Assembly: GCF_008801835.1 (NCBI RefSeq) | Contig: NZ_VZOW01000014.1 | Coordinates: 62,001-126,000 of the forward strand | DNA length: 64,000 nucleotides | Direction of reading: 5' to 3' | DNA from: Cupriavidus pauculus | GTDB taxonomy: Bacteria; Pseudomonadota; Gammaproteobacteria; Burkholderiales; Burkholderiaceae | Shown here: positions 62,749-64,000 of the stretch, piece by piece | Layout: every line of letters starts with the position of its first letter | Numbering within the stretch: the stretch's first letter is position 1 | Notes under the pieces: generated by a model | Seen by the model: only the letters and a program-made list of their open reading frames with translations | What the model was told of the DNA's origin: nothing | Database searches by the model: none | Program-made: the position numbers and the translations under genes

Positions 62749-63756
62749 CTACTCTGGCACGGCACGCGTGGCGTATGCCGCGTCGACTTCCGCACGCACC
62801 GCCCCCGGTGGCCGCCCGACGACGCGCTTGAATGCGCGGCTGAACGCGGCGAGCGACCCGTAGCCGAGCCGGTACGCAACCGATTCGATCGCCTCGCGGT
62901 CGCGTGAGATCCATTGCGCGGCGAGCCGCATCCGCAGCTCGGTCAGGTAGCGCACGGGCGTCATGCCGGTCGCCGCGAGAAATCGCTCGGCGAACACCGA
63001 GCGCGACACGCCCGCTTCGGCGGCCAATTCGGCGACGCTCCAGTTTCGGCCCGGATCGCGATGCAGCGCGACGATCGCACGGCCGAGCTTCGGATCGAGC
63101 AACGCTTGCACCCAGCCCGTCGCGTCGCCGCAGCCGCACTCGACCCAGCCGCGCACGATAAACGAAGCGACTACGTCCGCGAGCCGCGCGAGGATGCCCG
63201 CAAAGCCTGCGCGCTCCGAGCAGGCTTCGCGCTCCATTGCATCGAGCATCGGGCGGATTTCGGGGTAGCGCGCGAGCAGTGTGCCGACGTGCATGAACTC
63301 CGGCATCGTGCCGACGAGCGGCTGCATGCCGCCAAGATCGAACTCCATGCACGCGCTGAAGATCAGCGCTTCTCCAGTCGTCGCATCGGTTCCGGCGCAG
63401 GGCGGCGGCGTACCGACCGACGCGACCGAGTCGCAGATCTTCGCTGCCTCGAAGGCACCGATGGGACGAGACGACGCGTCTGGATCGGACACGAGTGTGT
63501 GCATGCTGCCGTGCGGTAACAGGATCGCGTCGCCGGTTTCAAGCGTCATCGTTGCGCCCGTCGCGTCGCGCAGCAGCACGGGCCCGCGTCCAACGAAATG
63601 AAACTGCGCGCGCCCCGGGACGTGGCCGAAGCTCAAGCCGAACGGTCGCGGGACCTGGATGCGGCGATATTGGACGCCGCTCAGGCGCATCCCCAGCAGC
63701 AGTTCGCTGACGAGGTCGCGCACGTCGGGAACGTGAGCAGGAAGGGAAGCGGACAT
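62749..63756 (-). CDS. AraC-family regulator with cupin domain
   Basis: A 335-residue regulator. N-terminal AraC-type cupin (FGLSFGHVPGRAQFHFVGRG; TLETGDAILLPHGSMHTLVS), then two HTH motifs (WSVAELAAEAGVSRSVFAER and AIESVAYRLGYGSLAAFSRAFKRVVGRPPGAVR). Divergent from an MFS gene at the right edge, which it probably controls. ATG 63756 is chosen for the family start MSASLPAHVPDV; the longer frame adds an atypical leader. Confidence 0.9.
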   Translation of the reverse strand: MSASLPAHVPDVRDLVSELLLGMRLSGVQYRRIQVPRPFGLSFGHVPGRAQFHFVGRGPVLLRDATGATMTLETGDAILLPHGSMHTLVSDPDASSRPIGAFEAAKICDSVASVGTPPPCAGTDATTGEALIFSACMEFDLGGMQPLVGTMPEFMHVGTLLARYPEIRPMLDAMEREACSERAGFAGILARLADVVASFIVRGWVECGCGDATGWVQALLDPKLGRAIVALHRDPGRNWSVAELAAEAGVSRSVFAERFLAATGMTPVRYLTELRMRLAAQWISRDREAIESVAYRLGYGSLAAFSRAFKRVVGRPPGAVRAEVDAAYATRAVPE

Positions 63757-63862
63757 TGGATCCGGACGATAAATCAATATTCGCGGATTGTATGTCATAT
63801 ACCGTCCGGCCATCGCTGCTTACGCTATGCCGTCATTGGCACTTTTCCCGATTTTTCCTGAT

Positions 63863-64000
63863 ATGGAACCACCCATGAATTCCGGCATTTCCCAGGCCGC
63901 TGCGCAAGCGGCTCCCAGCGAACCCGCCTGGGGCGCGGTCTTTGCCATGGCGCTAGGCGTGTTCGGCCTCGTCACGGCTGAATTCCTGCCTGCGAGCCTG
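63863..64000 (+). CDS. MFS transporter, N-terminal part (partial at window edge)
   Basis: 46 codons are visible: MEPPMNSGISQAAAQAAPSE then WGAVFAMALGVFGLVTAEFL, the first helix of an MFS efflux protein of the AraJ/NepI-like group (VTAEFLP motif). ATG 63875 (MNSGIS) is an alternative start. It is divergent from the AraC regulator, with 106 bp between. The rest lies outside the window. Confidence 0.8.
   Translation, partial: MEPPMNSGISQAAAQAAPSEPAWGAVFAMALGVFGLVTAEFLPASL

Overview
The window is GC-rich, densely coding DNA from a Gram-negative bacterium. Bug/TctC receptors, CaiB and crotonase CoA-ester genes, many LysR, IclR and HxlR regulators and NodT-type efflux point to a betaproteobacterium of the Burkholderiaceae, most likely near Cupriavidus or Ralstonia (inference from gene content only). 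No rRNA, tRNA, insertion sequence or CRISPR array was seen. Both ends are cut inside genes: an acyl-CoA dehydrogenase on the left and an MFS transporter on the right.

Layout. 1-4571: five-gene acyl-CoA operon (acyl-CoA dehydrogenase, cysteine-less thiolase-like protein, DUF35 Zn-ribbon/OB partner, MaoC hydratase, CaiB CoA-transferase). 4659-6039: ArsR/SRPBCC pair and a secreted DPYxDGA-repeat peptide. 6140-10606: MFS/HxlR divergent pair, methyltransferase, epoxide-hydrolase-like enzyme with a divergent Rrf2 regulator. 10652-14181: large membrane HD-GYP protein and a 65-aa cysteine protein. 14308-16560: MFS and LysR. 16708-32261: eleven-gene leftward operon (M20 deacylase, peptide-type ABC transporter, GabT, cupin, ThDP enzyme, HDAC-like amidohydrolase, HyuC-like amidase, aldehyde dehydrogenase) facing a MocR regulator; this reads as uptake, deacylation, transamination and oxidation of an acylated amine or amino acid. 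32358-33770: FAD-linked oxidase. 33791-41868: CusRS-like two-component system divergent from an RND/MFP/OMF efflux operon, with a response-regulator box between them. 42033-45510: PoxB-like pyruvate oxidase with terminator, then a LysE exporter and ArgP-like regulator. 45724-49608: metallophosphoesterase/LamG lipoprotein, decayed region with a 9-bp tandem repeat, HxlR regulator and quinone oxidoreductase.

49699-55103 is the most unusual part. Three tightly packed leftward genes each encode an alpha-helical protein with a Gly/Ala-rich hydrophobic core. The third is frameshifted at a run of five C. A perfect 11-bp-arm inverted repeat lies upstream, followed by an unrecognised divergent gene that overlaps the tail of a WYL-domain regulator. 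WYL regulators often control defence loci, so this is the best candidate for an undescribed system, possibly membrane-acting; its function is not shown by the sequence.

55198-60860: IclR regulator with two crotonases, a Bug receptor and an acyl-CoA ligase (uptake and CoA activation of a carboxylic acid). 61180-64000: beta-propeller lipoprotein, AraC regulator and a divergent partial MFS gene.
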